Below, in pieces: positions 5,370-6,221 of a stretch of DNA of 6,221 nt (position 1 is the stretch's first letter; the number at the start of each line of letters is the position of its first letter). Source of the stretch: an uncultured Clostridia bacterium (lineage in GTDB: Bacteria; Bacillota; Clostridia; Oscillospirales; CAG-272); contig CAMJDE010000118.1 of the NCBI GenBank assembly GCA_946404295.1, positions 1-6,221 on the forward strand, given 5' to 3'. Position numbers and translations under genes: made by a program. The notes beneath the pieces are model-generated. The model searched no databases. It worked only from the letters and a program-made list of their open reading frames with translations, and was not told the DNA's origin.

Positions 5370-6221
5370 ATGACGATCAGAGAAGAGTCGCTGAAAGCGC
5401 ACGAAGAATGGGGCGGGAAGATCGAGGTCGTCTCGCGGGTGAAGATCAACGACCGACACGATCTGTCGGTCGCGTACACGCCGGGGGTGGCGGAGCCCTG
5501 CCTCGCCATTGAAAAGAATCCCGAACTCTCCTATTCCCTGACGCGCCGCTCCAACCTGGTGGCGGTGATCACCGACGGGACGGCGGTGCTCGGGCTCGGC
5601 GACATCGGTCCCGAAGCCGGGATGCCGGTGATGGAGGGCAAGTGCGCGCTCTTCAAGGAGTTCGCCGACGTGGACGCCTTTCCGCTCTGCGTGAAAACCA
5701 AGGACGTCGACGAACTGGTCAAAACCATCTACCGTATCTCGGGCTCCTTCGGCGGGATCAACCTCGAGGACATCTCGGCGCCCCGCTGCTTCGAGGTGGA
5801 GCGGAGATTACAGGAGATCTGCGACGTCCCCGTCTTTCACGACGATCAGCACGGCACCGCCGTCGTCGTCGGCGCGGCGCTGCTGAACGCCCTGAAGGTC
5901 GCGGGCAAGAAGATCGAAGAGGTCAGATGCGTCATCAACGGCGCGGGCTCCGCCGGGATCGCGATCGGGCGGCATCTGCTCCGGCTGGGGCTCGGCGAAC
6001 TGATCCTCGTCGACCGGGCGGGCGTCGTCGAAAAGGACGAGGCGTGGCTGAACCCGGCGCAGCGAGAGATGGCGCAGATCACGAATCCGCGCGGGCTGCG
6101 CGGTACGCTCTCCGACGCGGCGAAGGGCGCCGACGTCCTGATCGGCGTGTCGGCTCCCGGGGTCTTTACCCCCGCGATCATCGGTTCGATGGCGCGCGAT
6201 CCCATCGTCTTTCCGATGGCG
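5370..6221 (+). CDS. NAD(P)-dependent malic enzyme, short bacterial form, C-terminus beyond window
   Basis: The frame is open through the right edge; 284 residues are visible of an expected 390 or so. Malic enzyme oxidatively decarboxylates malate to pyruvate in the cytosol using a divalent metal and NAD(P). Visible signatures: Tyr36 in VAYTPGVAEPC (catalytic acid), Lys91 in MEGKCALFKEF (catalytic base), INLEDISAPRCFE (130-142) with Glu133-Asp134, FHDDQHGTA (156-164) with Asp158-Asp159 at the metal site, and the Rossmann loop NGAGSAGIAIG (190-200) followed by LVDRAGV (213-219). The acidic Asp215 at the end of the second strand hints at NAD rather than NADP preference, but short malic enzymes vary. 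No N-terminal extension or C-terminal phosphotransacetylase fusion can be judged from this fragment. It has its own promoter and is divergent from cca. Whether it corresponds to maeA, maeB or ytsJ by name is not decided. Confidence 0.93.
   Translation, partial: MTIREESLKAHEEWGGKIEVVSRVKINDRHDLSVAYTPGVAEPCLAIEKNPELSYSLTRRSNLVAVITDGTAVLGLGDIGPEAGMPVMEGKCALFKEFADVDAFPLCVKTKDVDELVKTIYRISGSFGGINLEDISAPRCFEVERRLQEICDVPVFHDDQHGTAVVVGAALLNALKVAGKKIEEVRCVINGAGSAGIAIGRHLLRLGLGELILVDRAGVVEKDEAWLNPAQREMAQITNPRGLRGTLSDAAKGADVLIGVSAPGVFTPAIIGSMARDPIVFPMA

Noticed and set aside
1..6221. CRISPR array, tRNA, rRNA, insertion sequence or attachment site
   Set aside because: I found no long regular repeats with spacers, no cloverleaf or tRNA-like ends, no transposase or integrase motifs and no terminal inverted repeats.

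Overview
The window is a GC-rich bacterial chromosomal segment with mostly G/C third codon positions, AT-richer gaps, strong Shine-Dalgarno sequences and sigma-A-type promoters with extended -10 elements. The gene content (five-helix LtaS-like membrane sulfatase-fold enzyme, DUF4430-like anchored protein, LicC-type cytidylyltransferase fused to a winged helix, ThrH, CCA-adding enzyme, short-form malic enzyme) best fits a member of the Bacillota, probably a clostridial lineage. That taxonomic placement is inference. I see no mobile element, CRISPR array, tRNA, rRNA or phage gene.

Layout. (1) Positions 1-2225 form a leftward unit: a strong promoter at 2197-2225 drives the LtaS-like membrane protein (2161 to 296) and then a DUF4430-like protein (283 to beyond the left edge). 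(2) Positions 2226-2391 are the other half of a divergent regulatory region. It holds a rightward promoter, a regularly spaced set of TTGAACG elements and a leader with a possible attenuator. It drives the winged-helix/LicC-like nucleotidyltransferase (2392-3282). (3) A bidirectional terminator at about 3311-3358 separates that gene from a second leftward unit, cca (5204 to 4017) followed by thrH (3965 to 3366); both genes appear to start with TTG. (4) Positions 5205-5369 are a second divergent promoter region, with an unexpected rightward terminator in its middle, leading into a malic enzyme gene that is open at the right edge (5370-6221).

How the genes may work together. The LtaS-like enzyme and the LicC-like enzyme both belong to families that make or decorate surface polymers (glycerol-phosphate polymers and CDP-choline-type precursors). 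They share one divergent control region, so a common role in the envelope is plausible but not proven. cca (tRNA 3'-end maturation), thrH (phosphoserine/homoserine phosphate chemistry) and the malic enzyme (malate to pyruvate) are housekeeping or central-metabolism genes with no obvious link to the surface genes.

I do not see a clearly undescribed multigene system. The most interesting signals are the fused winged-helix cytidylyltransferase with its repeated TTGAACG elements and leader, and the non-ATG starts and odd terminator around cca.
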